24,243 bases of DNA, taken from positions 1 to 24,243 of IMG/VR virus record IMGVR_UViG_3300025120_000532. The stretch is one strand, 5' to 3'. Both the position numbers and the translations under genes were made by a program. Positions 8,485 through 17,587 of this stretch are shown here, one piece after another. The notes under the pieces were generated by a model, which made no database searches, had not been told where the DNA came from, and saw nothing but the letters and a program-made list of their open reading frames with translations. The number at the start of each line of letters is the position of its first letter. The first letter of the stretch is position 1. This stretch comes from a virus.

Positions 8485-8516
8485 AAAAGAACCGGGGCTT
8501 CGGCCTCGGTACTTTT
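8485..8516 (+). terminator. Rho-independent terminator with UUCG tetraloop
   Basis: The arms 8485-8498 and 8503-8516 pair over 14 positions with one A-A mismatch and one G-T wobble, closed by C-G around a TTCG loop (8499-8502). The lower stem is AAAAG/CTTTT and T-rich DNA follows. It lies 11 bases after the capsid stop. A T-run also precedes the left arm, so it could work in both directions. It likely isolates or trims the capsid transcript. Confidence 0.88.
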
Positions 8517-8524
8517 ATTTTAAC

Positions 8525-8551
8525 TTTTTAATTATATTATATTATGGAAAA
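8525..8551 (+). repeat. A/T-only leader repeat, copy 2
   Basis: Exact 27-base copy of 5728-5754, here across the start codon at 8544 and beginning nine bases after the terminator. The two copies bracket the scaffold plus capsid unit. Because transcription is probably reduced by the terminator, this copy may mark a restart of expression, as a promoter, or simply a strong translation start. Confidence 0.7.
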
Positions 8552-9308
8552 TAAAAAAACATCTCCTAAATGGGAGGTAAAAGACAGAACTTACGTTCTA
8601 AAAGGAAAAGACACGCCAATAGTATCTAAACTACCATCAAGACACACTCAAAGAAAACCTTTATTATGGTTAGATCCAGACAAAGGTTATCAAAGAGAGT
8701 TAAGGTATGCAACAAACCAAAGATCACCAATTGTTGATGAACAAACTGGAGTTGTAACACTTGGTCATATAGTTTTTAGAAACGGCGCGTTAGTTGTAAA
8801 GAAAGAATTACAATCATTACAAAAATTACTTTCTTTATATCACCCTATGAAAGATTTGCTTTATACAGAAAAAGATGAAGTAAGAAGAGCTGAAATAGAC
8901 TTAGACTTTATTGAGTTAGAAGTTGAAGCTTTAAACATAGCTGTATCACTGGATATAGAAATGGCAGAATCAATACTAAGAGTAGAACAAGGTAGTAAAG
9001 TGTCTAAGATGACTTCTAAGGAAGTTAAAAGAGACGTGGTACTATTTGCTAAAACTAACCCTGTATACTTCTTAGAGCTATGTAATGACGATTCAATAGA
9101 ATTAAGAAACTTTGGTGTCAAAGCAGTTGAAGCTGGAATACTACAACTATCAGCAGACCAAAGAGTATTTACAGCTGGTAAAGAAAAACGTAAACTATTT
9201 ACTGTTCCTTTCGACGAGCACCCTTACTCAGCATTAGCTGCGTGGTTTAAGACAGATGAAGGTATGGATGTTTATAAAGCAATGACAAAAAAAGTAAAAA
9301 CTAAATAA
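8544..9308 (+). CDS. Capsid-adjacent phage protein of unknown function
   Basis: A 254-residue soluble protein between the major capsid and neck-ring genes. Residues 1-75 are basic and beta-leaning (RSPIVDEQTGVVTLGHIVF at about 60-78). The middle is strongly helical and charged (RAEIDLDFIELEVEALNIA), then comes a helical KMTSKEVKRDVVLFAKTNP segment, and the C-terminus is lysine-rich. No signal peptide, membrane helix or catalytic motif is visible. Similar proteins occur near capsid genes in other phages as I recall, without a function I can name. A virion or head-completion role is suggested by place alone. It starts in the second leader repeat and ends just before a hairpin. Confidence 0.75.
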   Translation: MENKKTSPKWEVKDRTYVLKGKDTPIVSKLPSRHTQRKPLLWLDPDKGYQRELRYATNQRSPIVDEQTGVVTLGHIVFRNGALVVKKELQSLQKLLSLYHPMKDLLYTEKDEVRRAEIDLDFIELEVEALNIAVSLDIEMAESILRVEQGSKVSKMTSKEVKRDVVLFAKTNPVYFLELCNDDSIELRNFGVKAVEAGILQLSADQRVFTAGKEKRKLFTVPFDEHPYSALAAWFKTDEGMDVYKAMTKKVKTK

Positions 9309-9313
9309 TCAAT

Positions 9314-9354
9314 TTGTAGATGCAGTCGCTCTACGGGGCGATTGCAAACTACAA
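9314..9354 (+). other. Stem-loop without T-run, upstream of a neck gene
   Basis: Outer arms 9314-9319 (TTGTAG) and 9349-9354 (CTACAA) pair fully. Inside them 9321-9329 (TGCAGTCGC) pairs with 9338-9346 (GCGATTGCA) with one G-T wobble, around an eight-base loop, separated by an A/AA internal bulge. No T-tract follows, so it is a poor intrinsic terminator. It ends 12 bases before the next ATG and could block processing or tune translation. Confidence 0.6.
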
Positions 9355-9366
9355 CAATAAAAAATT

Positions 9367-10080
9367 ATGGCGGTAAATATAGACACAGTATATCAAAGAG
9401 TATTAGCTGCGGCAAATAAAGAACAAAGAGGTTATGTAACACCACAAGAGTTTAACTTATTTGCTAATCAAGCTCAGATGGATATATTTGAGCAATACTT
9501 TTATGACATAAACCAATTTGGTAAAATGCCAGGTAACGATACAACGTATTCAGATATGTTAGATTTGTTACAAGAAAAAGTAGACGTGTTTGAAAGGTAT
9601 AGACAAACAGTGACTATGTCTGGTTCAAACGGTACTTTACCCACTCATTACAGAATGGGTGAACTATATTTTTTAAAGCTTGGTACTTATTATGAAATTG
9701 AAAAAATCAAGCAAAATGAAATACATCATTTAATTAACTCACCTTTAACAACACCAACCTTTTCTAGGCCAATGTATGTTAGATCACAAAGTACAGCTAA
9801 TGGAGATAACAATATAATTGTTTATCCAAGTAGTATAACCGAAGGCGTAGTGTGTAACTATATAGCTAGACCTGTAACAGCTGTTTGGGGTTATACAGTA
9901 GTTAATAATCAAGCCTTATATAATAGTACAACCTCAACAAACTTCCAATTACATCAGTCTGAAGAATCAGAATTAGTTATGAAAATATTAGAATTAGCTG
10001 GTATCTCATTAAAAGATCCTATGCTAACTCAGTTTGCAAGCCAAGAAGAAGCACAGAACATACAACAAGAAAACAAATAA
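9367..10080 (+). CDS. Neck/tail ring protein 1 (crAss-like)
   Basis: A 237-residue protein in the head-to-tail connector position. The N-terminal helical segment (EFNLFANQAQMDIFEQYFYD, 28-47) and the beta-strand-rich middle (LPTHYRMGELYFLKLGTYYE) are typical of ring proteins of crAss-like podoviruses, which extend the portal into the short tail, much as T7 gp11 does. The C-terminus is helical and Gln-rich. It begins just after the stem-loop at 9314-9354 and is followed three bases later by a second ring protein. Assignment to a specific ring (R1 to R4) is not possible from sequence alone. Confidence 0.72.
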   Translation: MAVNIDTVYQRVLAAANKEQRGYVTPQEFNLFANQAQMDIFEQYFYDINQFGKMPGNDTTYSDMLDLLQEKVDVFERYRQTVTMSGSNGTLPTHYRMGELYFLKLGTYYEIEKIKQNEIHHLINSPLTTPTFSRPMYVRSQSTANGDNNIIVYPSSITEGVVCNYIARPVTAVWGYTVVNNQALYNSTTSTNFQLHQSEESELVMKILELAGISLKDPMLTQFASQEEAQNIQQENK

Positions 10081-10083
10081 ACT

Positions 10084-10989
10084 ATGCCACTATTTAACGG
10101 AACACAACAGAATTATTACGAGGGAGCCGATGGCAGTTTTAACACTGCTGATGATTTAGCTGTTTATGGTAACTATCAATTTATAACGCTTCAAGATATA
10201 ATAAACAACTTTATAATATCTTACGTTGGTCAAGACAAGTTAATACCAAAAATAAAAAGAGCTGACATAGCTTTTCACGCTCAAAGATCAATACAGGAAT
10301 TAACTTATGACACGTTTAAATCTACTAAGTCTCAAGAAATAGAATTACCACCAAGTTTACTAATGGTTTTACCTCATGATTATGTTAACTACGTTAAGCT
10401 AACATGGAAAGATAACTCTGGTATAGAGCATGTTATATATCCCGCTATAAAAACAAGTAACCCACAACAGATAACTCAAGCTGGAAACTTAGACTACACT
10501 TTTGATAGTAGTGGTAATTTAGTTGACCCATTAGTGTCTGATACATGGACACAGTTTCAAAATGTAGCTAATGCTAACAACGCAGATAATGATGACGGAG
10601 ATTTAGAAAATGTTTATGTTGAAGGTAGAAGATACGGTTTAACACCTGAAAATGCTCAAAGCAACGGTGTATTTTATATAGACCCAAGATTTGGTCGTAT
10701 ACATTTTAGCTCAGACTTAGCTGGTAAAACAATAACATTGAAATATATAAGTGACGGTTTAGGAACTGACGCTGAGATGATTGTGCATAAGTTTGCTGAA
10801 GAGGCAATGTACAAATCAATAGCTTATGCTGTTCTGTCAACTAGATCAAACGTACAAGAATACGTAGTAGCAAGATACAAGAAAGAAAGAAAAGCTGCTA
10901 TAAGAACTGCTAAACTAAGACTATCAAATATAAAATTAGAGGAGATTACTCAGATAATGAGAAACAAATCTAAACAAATAAAACACTAG
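10084..10989 (+). CDS. Neck/tail ring protein 2 (crAss-like)
   Basis: A 301-residue protein. Residues 31-79 (including YQFITLQDIINNFIISYVGQ and IPKIKRADIAFHAQRSIQEL) form the helical start I recognise from crAss-like connector proteins. There follow strands with PPSLLMVLPHDYVNYVKLTW and, near the end, a helical basic stretch (ARYKKERKAAIRTAKLRLSN) that may face DNA or a neighbouring ring. It would sit below the portal with its upstream neighbour. It is separated from that neighbour by three bases and from the giant tail protein by three bases, so all three are likely co-translated parts of one tail complex. Confidence 0.75.
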   Translation: MPLFNGTQQNYYEGADGSFNTADDLAVYGNYQFITLQDIINNFIISYVGQDKLIPKIKRADIAFHAQRSIQELTYDTFKSTKSQEIELPPSLLMVLPHDYVNYVKLTWKDNSGIEHVIYPAIKTSNPQQITQAGNLDYTFDSSGNLVDPLVSDTWTQFQNVANANNADNDDGDLENVYVEGRRYGLTPENAQSNGVFYIDPRFGRIHFSSDLAGKTITLKYISDGLGTDAEMIVHKFAEEAMYKSIAYAVLSTRSNVQEYVVARYKKERKAAIRTAKLRLSNIKLEEITQIMRNKSKQIKH

Positions 10990-10992
10990 AGT

Positions 10993-13900
10993 ATGCCGGA
11001 AATTAAAAATCATTTTCGAGCTGGGAAAATTAACAAAGACCTAGACGAAAGATTAATTCAGAAAGGTGAATACAGAGATGCTTTAAATTTAGAGATAGCT
11101 TCATCACAAGGTGATGATGTTGGATCTTTACAAACTGTCGCTGGTAATAGGATCATTGCTGATCTTAACATACCTGGTGCTGAGTGTATTGGTTCTTATG
11201 TAGATCACATCAATGACAAGGTATACTGGTTTGTTACTGGAACGCTTATTGATGCTATTATTGAGTATGATCCTAAACAAAACACTATACTACCAGTACT
11301 TGTTGACGCCCCAGCTACAGAGGCCGATGCAATACTAAACTTTAGTACATCTTTTTATATTTGTGGTATCAACACAATAGATGGACTACTCTTCTGGACA
11401 GACGGCCAAACAGAACCTAAAATGATTAATATATCTAGGTTTAAATCAGGTAGCGTCAATTACTCAACAACAACAACTCTATACAACATTGATGGTATAT
11501 CTGGAAACTTTAGTCTAGAAGACGTAACAGTTATAAAGAAAAACCCTGTGACAGCACCTACAATTACTTTTAGTAATACAAAAAGAGATGGTGTGGTTGA
11601 GGGTATTTTTACAGCTATGGGTGGTCCAATAGTGAATAATAGTTTTACTACAACAGACAGTTTTGGTGATATAGTTCCTGTTGAAACAACTATAGCTCCT
11701 TTTAATATAACAATACTAGGATCTCAAGTTATGGACTGGAGAGTTGGTGATCAATTAAAAGCAACAGCAACTGGTACTGGTAACGCTGGGCTAACAGCTG
11801 AAGAGGTTAGACTAAGGGTTGTTCAAACTTACAGCACATCACCAATGGTGTTCAAAGTAAGTATAGATGCTATATCAGAAGAAATAGAACAAGGACAACA
11901 AAATTGGAATATAGTTTTAGTAGAAGATAAACCTATGTTTGAGTTTAAATTCCCTAGGTTTGCATACAGATGGAAATTAAAAGATGGTCAATACTCAGCT
12001 ATTGGTCCTTATTCCGAGGTTGCTTTTTCGCCTGATGAGTTTGATTATCAAGCTAAAAAAGGTTACAACTTAGGTATGACAAACAATATAAGATCTTTAA
12101 AAATATCTGATTTTGTTACGGCTGACATACCTAAAGACTGTGTTGAAATAGATATTTTATATAAAGAAAGCAACAATACTAATGTATACACGGTTAAAAG
12201 TATAAAATCAGAATATGGTGATGTTGATCCAGAGTATACAGCAGACGAACTAGAAATAACATCGGAAATAATACACGCTGTTATACCGGCTAATCAATCA
12301 CTTAGACCTTGGGACAACGTTCCTGTTGCGGCAAGAGCTCAAGAGATAACAGGTAATAGATTAGTTTACGGTAACTATCAATCTGGTTATGACATGAAAG
12401 ATTCTAACTACCAAAATGTTAGCGTTAAGTTTGAGGTTGTTATTGGTGGAAGCACAGCTGTAACACCAAGATTCCCAGGTAAATCTATAAAAACATTAAG
12501 AACTTATCAAGTAGGTATTGTTTATAGAGATGCTTTTGGTAGAGAAACACCTGTATTTACAGACGCAAACACTGGTTCTGTTATTTTAGACAAGTCACAA
12601 GCTGCTTTATACAATAACATTAAAATAAAAGTTATCAGTCCACCACCCGCGTGGGCAACTTCATATAAATATTTTATTAAAGAAACATCTAACGAGTATT
12701 ATAATGTTGCTATGGATAGACATTATGAAGCTGAAGATGGTAACGCTTGGATATCGTTTCCTTCCTCTGAAAGAAACAAAGTTCATGAGGATAGGTTTTT
12801 AATACTTAAAAAAGGTCACAATGATGACGCTGCTATTGTTGATGAGGCTAGGTATAAAGTTTTAGCAGTTTCAAACGATGTCCCTGATTATATAAGAATA
12901 CAAGATGTTAGCCAAGGTGTTTTACCTTCTAGAACTGATAATGGTCAACTATTCTTAGCAATAGGTTATCCTTCGTCAAATACAGGTCATTTTTCTATTG
13001 ACTCTACAGAGTGGGAAGCTAGGTTTGGTTCTGCAGATCCAACCTATAATAACACAAATGTTCAACAAATGGCTCTTCATACCCAGTCAAATCTTGTATG
13101 TAGAATATTTAGCGGAACAAGAGAAACAGATAAGTATGATGTTGCTAACATTTCTTTTTTAGGTAGTGGAACATCTGGTAATTACGCCGGTGGTCAAAGC
13201 GCTGGTACTAGTGGAGCATATAAAATAGAAATAAAAGGAATTTTTAAAGAAGCAGATGCCGATTGGCTTGGTAGCGTTACTGAAAGTACAACATTACAAG
13301 GTTTAAGTGTAGAGTTTTATCAAAAGCAAACAGTAAGAAAACCAGAATATCAAGGTAGGTTTTTTGCTAAACTAAACAAAGATTCAATATTAGAGTCTGC
13401 AATACTATCTAAAGCTAACGAAGAGAATTATAAAATTATACAAAGTCTTGAGCTTTGGCAACACCACGATACGTCGAAAGATATGGATTGGTGGAGAAAT
13501 ACATCTAAAGGAAACAACACTGAACAAGGTGGTTGGTATATAGATAGAACAAAAGTAGATAAAAACAAAGACGCTGGTGGTACTGGAACAATGAGAAAAA
13601 ACTGGGCTAACAATGGGTCCGCAAATACTACTGGTGTTGGTTGGAGAGCTGGTGAAAATAAAGTTGAAATTGCTTATCACTGGTGGAAAGGTAACGATAG
13701 AAATGCATGGCAAAAAAGATGGAACGATTTTGAAACAACTGAACGACCTCAATTTGCACCTATAGTTAAAGCTTTCCAAACACCAGGCGCTTTACTTAGA
13801 TTAACAGATGATCCTAACGCAACTGTTTATACGATAAAAAGGTGGAGAAGAAATCACTGTGTTGCTTATGATAGAAATGCTATAGCGACAGGTAAGTTTG

Positions 13901-15438
13901 GTAGTATGAGAGTTATTAGGTGGACATTAGATCTTGATCAACCAGTTGGTTGGGCACCTGAAGATGAAAATAGCACTATTAACGGTACTAATTTTGCTGA
14001 GTTTGGTGATAAAGGTTCTACAGGTAGAAAGTCTCTAGCTATAAAAACTCCTTTAGAAATACTAGAACAATTCAGCGACGATGAGTTGGATGCTGAAAGA
14101 AGTAAAAACCCAGCTATATTTGAGACAGAACCCTTAGAAGATATTGGGCTTGATCTTTATAACGAGGCTAGTAATGCATACACGGTATCAAGTAGTCACG
14201 GTAGCCAACAAACACTAGGTTGGTTTAACTGTTACTCTTTTGGTAACGGAGTTGAATCAAACAGAATAAGAGATGATTTCAATGCTGTTATGATAGATAA
14301 AGGGCCTAAAGTTTCTACAGTATTAGCAGAACCTTATGCTAGAGAGTATAAGACTAATGGGTTAATATTTTCAGGTTTATACAACTCTAACTCAAGCGTG
14401 AATCAACTTAACCAGTTTATAATGGCAGAAGCTATAACAAAAGACATTGATCCAAGTTATGGTAGTATACAAAAGCTTCACGCAAGAGACACTAACTTAA
14501 TAACATTATGTCAAGATAAGTGTATAAGAATACTATGTGATAAAGATGCTTTATTTAATGCCGATGGAAGCGCTAACCTTGTAGCTTCTAATAGGTTTCT
14601 AGGTCAATCAACTCCTTATGTTGGTGAATTTGGTATATCTTCAAACCCAGAGTCTTTTGCTGCTTACGGATATCAAGCATACTTTACAGACAAATCAAGA
14701 GGAGCTGTTATTAGATTATCAAGAGATGGTATAACACCTATATCTGATCATGGCACTGTTGATTACTTTTCTGACAAACTAAACACTGCTAGCTCAGACA
14801 AAATAATAGGATCTTATGATGAAAATAGAAAGTTATATAACTTAACTATAAAAGATAGTAGTCAAGTTAGTGATCTTCACAGAGATTTTGGTGATACAAC
14901 TATATCATTTAGTGAGAAAGTTACGGGTTGGACATCGAGAAAATCTTTTATACCAGAATCAGGTGCTTCACTTAACAACACGTATTACACTTTTAAAGGT
15001 GGGGATATGTACGAGCATGGTGTTGTTACTTATGGTGTAGACTTAATGTCTACTTTTTATGGTACTTTTACAGAACCAATGATTAAGTTTATATTTAACG
15101 ATCAACCAGCCTCGGTGAAAACTTTTAGAACATTAAACTATGAAGGTACTCAAGCTTATTGGAAAGCAACTTTAAATGATAATGAATACTATAATAATCA
15201 ATCTCTTCAAGGTTGGTACAACAAAAGCATAACAACAGATTTACAAGAAGGTGTTGTTACTGAGTTTAAAGACAAAGAAAACAAATGGTTTAACTTCATA
15301 GAAGGAGTATCAACAACAGGTGTTAAATCAATAGACACAAATGAATTTGCAGTGCAAGGTATAGGTCAAGGGACTGTAACAAGCGATACTGGTGGGTTCA
15401 CAGAAATTACATTAACAATAACAGAAAACGCAGATTAG
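10993..15438 (+). CDS. Giant tail 'muzzle'/stabilisation-type protein
   Basis: A 1481-residue soluble structural protein. The N-terminal segment (GKINKDLDERLIQKGEYRDA, 11-30, continuing to GSLQTVAGN) is a hallmark I associate with the large tail 'muzzle' or 'stabilisation' proteins of crAss-like phages. The middle is beta-rich, with many short strands and an acidic character. A second well-ordered block lies at about 1122-1290 (FSGLYNSNSSVNQLNQF, SIQKLHARDTNLITLC, YFTDKSRGAVIRLSRDG), reminiscent of propeller blades that repeat D/N-rich turns. It probably forms the lower tail through which DNA and internal proteins exit. It directly precedes the fibre-like gene with no intervening base. No enzymatic motif was seen. 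Confidence 0.85.
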   Translation: MPEIKNHFRAGKINKDLDERLIQKGEYRDALNLEIASSQGDDVGSLQTVAGNRIIADLNIPGAECIGSYVDHINDKVYWFVTGTLIDAIIEYDPKQNTILPVLVDAPATEADAILNFSTSFYICGINTIDGLLFWTDGQTEPKMINISRFKSGSVNYSTTTTLYNIDGISGNFSLEDVTVIKKNPVTAPTITFSNTKRDGVVEGIFTAMGGPIVNNSFTTTDSFGDIVPVETTIAPFNITILGSQVMDWRVGDQLKATATGTGNAGLTAEEVRLRVVQTYSTSPMVFKVSIDAISEEIEQGQQNWNIVLVEDKPMFEFKFPRFAYRWKLKDGQYSAIGPYSEVAFSPDEFDYQAKKGYNLGMTNNIRSLKISDFVTADIPKDCVEIDILYKESNNTNVYTVKSIKSEYGDVDPEYTADELEITSEIIHAVIPANQSLRPWDNVPVAARAQEITGNRLVYGNYQSGYDMKDSNYQNVSVKFEVVIGGSTAVTPRFPGKSIKTLRTYQVGIVYRDAFGRETPVFTDANTGSVILDKSQAALYNNIKIKVISPPPAWATSYKYFIKETSNEYYNVAMDRHYEAEDGNAWISFPSSERNKVHEDRFLILKKGHNDDAAIVDEARYKVLAVSNDVPDYIRIQDVSQGVLPSRTDNGQLFLAIGYPSSNTGHFSIDSTEWEARFGSADPTYNNTNVQQMALHTQSNLVCRIFSGTRETDKYDVANISFLGSGTSGNYAGGQSAGTSGAYKIEIKGIFKEADADWLGSVTESTTLQGLSVEFYQKQTVRKPEYQGRFFAKLNKDSILESAILSKANEENYKIIQSLELWQHHDTSKDMDWWRNTSKGNNTEQGGWYIDRTKVDKNKDAGGTGTMRKNWANNGSANTTGVGWRAGENKVEIAYHWWKGNDRNAWQKRWNDFETTERPQFAPIVKAFQTPGALLRLTDDPNATVYTIKRWRRNHCVAYDRNAIATGKFGSMRVIRWTLDLDQPVGWAPEDENSTINGTNFAEFGDKGSTGRKSLAIKTPLEILEQFSDDELDAERSKNPAIFETEPLEDIGLDLYNEASNAYTVSSSHGSQQTLGWFNCYSFGNGVESNRIRDDFNAVMIDKGPKVSTVLAEPYAREYKTNGLIFSGLYNSNSSVNQLNQFIMAEAITKDIDPSYGSIQKLHARDTNLITLCQDKCIRILCDKDALFNADGSANLVASNRFLGQSTPYVGEFGISSNPESFAAYGYQAYFTDKSRGAVIRLSRDGITPISDHGTVDYFSDKLNTASSDKIIGSYDENRKLYNLTIKDSSQVSDLHRDFGDTTISFSEKVTGWTSRKSFIPESGASLNNTYYTFKGGDMYEHGVVTYGVDLMSTFYGTFTEPMIKFIFNDQPASVKTFRTLNYEGTQAYWKATLNDNEYYNNQSLQGWYNKSITTDLQEGVVTEFKDKENKWFNFIEGVSTTGVKSIDTNEFAVQGIGQGTVTSDTGGFTEITLTITENAD

Positions 15439-17577
15439 ATGGCATTATTTGATTGTACAATATCAACAGAGACAGTAGTAGCAACTGCTGGGACAACAAA
15501 CTTAGCAACACAGACTTTGGTTATAACACCAAACGCTGGTCACGTTGTTTCTGCCGCTGCCTTCACTAATAACACGGCTGCTAATAATAATATAAATTCT
15601 ATAACACTTTCTGATACTACCACAGCAAACGCTGTTGGTAACAAAGTAAATGTTGTTGTTGATCTTAAGAATGGTTTTGCAATGCCTACTAGTAACACAA
15701 CTATTACTATAGACATAGATGGTAGAGCTATACTTTTTAGTGAAAAACTAAGAAGCGTAGCTGGTACATGGGACTCAAACACGGCTTCTAATGTAACACC
15801 AACTGGTAGTAGTGGTAATGCTTACTCGGCAACTGGTCACACTGGGGCTTCAACAGCTTTATTTACAAGAGTTTTTACTTGTGCATCTGGTAAGTTTTTT
15901 ACAACAGCACCAGCTATAGTTATAACTACTGGTAATGCTTCTGACTATATTATAACAACTACACCTTCGTTTACCACGGTACAAGGTGTAGCATACCACA
16001 CTAGCACTATGTTTGTTGTTGGGTATACTTTTCCTGGTGGTAACGCTAGTGGTGATAACATAGACTTTAATATATCAGCCGCGGAAACAATACCAGTACA
16101 ATCAAACATTATATCATCATATGATATTAGCACAAACGCTGTACCAAAGTACGGTGAAAGTAGAGTTTTAAGAGTTTACGGTACTGTTGGGGCTACGTTT
16201 AATTGTACCGTAACAAATGAAGATACGCATTATTATAATTTTATTACTTTTGCTTTTCAAAGCGGAACAACAAATGGTTCTCAAACAATTGGCTTAGCTG
16301 GTTACAAAGATATACTTATATCATTTCCATCTGTAACAGACGACGATACTTATACTATTACTTTTACACCAACAGGAACAACTACTTTAGGTTTAACTCA
16401 AACACATCCAATAGTAATACAGCAATTATCCCAAAGAACAATTACATATTCAACAGTATCTTTGGCTACTGGAGCAAGATCTTATACAGCTTTACCATCG
16501 AGTACGGTTAGTTACGCTACGGGCGAAGTTACACCATCCAAACAACATAGGTTTGTTACGTTAACTATAACAGATGACGTTCCTTTTAGGTTAATGAACA
16601 CTGTAAATTTAGCTATGCACTCACCAGGAACTGGTGATCCACTTTATGCTGAAACAAATATAGGTGATAATAACACTACAGAGTCTGATGTAGTTTTTTC
16701 AAAACTATCAACAAGCCCATCATATTCGTATCAAATGACACCTATAAACTCTGTAGATTTTATAATAGATGCTTACGACTATTGGCAAGGAACAACTAGT
16801 TCTACAGTAGCTTTTAACGTAGATCAGTTTATAAACTCACCACCCACAGCCACCCCACCTGGAACAACTAGTATACCTAATAACACAGCAACAACAATAC
16901 AGTTAGCTGGTACTGATCCAAACGGAGGTAGTTTAGTTTATACTAAAGTAACAAACCCTACTAAAGGTGCTGTTTCAATAGTATCTGGTACTGGATTAGC
17001 TACGTACACACCATTAGGTTCTAGTAGCTCTGGAGCTGATAGTTTTACTTACAAAGTAACTGATGGTCATGGTGCTGATAGCCCAGCTGCAACTGTTAAC
17101 GTTACTATAGCTTCATCAGGAAGTGGTAGCAATCCTACATCTTCTAGCGTGTGGAAATACAACGACTCAACACAAAATAGCACATTCTATACTTTGTCCA
17201 GCCCAAACATTGGTACAGTAACACACAGTGGTTTAACAACAGGGTCTAATCAAATACAAGTTTCTTTTGTAAACTGGGGGATTAGCCAGACGATAGTACC
17301 TAGCTATGTTGATCACGTTGGTGACGCTAGAGTTAGTGGTGGTGGTGCTGCAACTATAAGATACATATTAAAATATAATGGCGCAGCTCTAACTGCAGTT
17401 ACAGCAAGTGTTGTTGAGAATTCTTCAAACTCTGTTAACAACGAAAACTGGAACATCAAGTCCTCTACTTCAACAAGTCTTAATATTCCTGCTAACCATA
17501 ATAGTGGTAATGGTCTTATATCAGGTGCAAATTATACTATAGAACACGAAGTACGATGGGAAAATATATTGCAATAA
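15439..17577 (+). CDS. Fibre-like tail protein with cadherin/Ig-like domain
   Basis: A 712-residue protein very rich in Thr, Ser, Asn, Gly and Ala and almost free of helix, as in fibrous or adhesin-type tail proteins. Residues 466-560 form a recognisable cadherin-like/Big-type module. It opens NSPPTATPPG, has LAGTDPNGGSLVYTKV, then the PTKGAVSIVSGTGLATYTP hairpin, then GADSFTYKVTDGHGADSPAA and a closing VNVTIASS strand. Such modules bind surfaces or act as spacers and often need calcium; the DPNGG and TDGHG turns are consistent with that. The C-terminal 150 residues look like a further beta domain. The start is the ATG directly after the muzzle stop. A host-contact role is inferred. Confidence 0.7.
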   Translation: MALFDCTISTETVVATAGTTNLATQTLVITPNAGHVVSAAAFTNNTAANNNINSITLSDTTTANAVGNKVNVVVDLKNGFAMPTSNTTITIDIDGRAILFSEKLRSVAGTWDSNTASNVTPTGSSGNAYSATGHTGASTALFTRVFTCASGKFFTTAPAIVITTGNASDYIITTTPSFTTVQGVAYHTSTMFVVGYTFPGGNASGDNIDFNISAAETIPVQSNIISSYDISTNAVPKYGESRVLRVYGTVGATFNCTVTNEDTHYYNFITFAFQSGTTNGSQTIGLAGYKDILISFPSVTDDDTYTITFTPTGTTTLGLTQTHPIVIQQLSQRTITYSTVSLATGARSYTALPSSTVSYATGEVTPSKQHRFVTLTITDDVPFRLMNTVNLAMHSPGTGDPLYAETNIGDNNTTESDVVFSKLSTSPSYSYQMTPINSVDFIIDAYDYWQGTTSSTVAFNVDQFINSPPTATPPGTTSIPNNTATTIQLAGTDPNGGSLVYTKVTNPTKGAVSIVSGTGLATYTPLGSSSSGADSFTYKVTDGHGADSPAATVNVTIASSGSGSNPTSSSVWKYNDSTQNSTFYTLSSPNIGTVTHSGLTTGSNQIQVSFVNWGISQTIVPSYVDHVGDARVSGGGAATIRYILKYNGAALTAVTASVVENSSNSVNNENWNIKSSTSTSLNIPANHNSGNGLISGANYTIEHEVRWENILQ

Positions 17578-17587
17578 AAAATAAGAT

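Noticed and set aside
9309-9366. tRNA or small structured RNA gene in the gap
   Set aside because: Only 58 bases and one hairpin; no cloverleaf, anticodon arm or T-loop consensus.
13405-13779. Minus-strand frames of 124 and 61 codons inside the muzzle gene
   Set aside because: They lie wholly within a strongly supported gene, lack a leader, and show no domain pattern.
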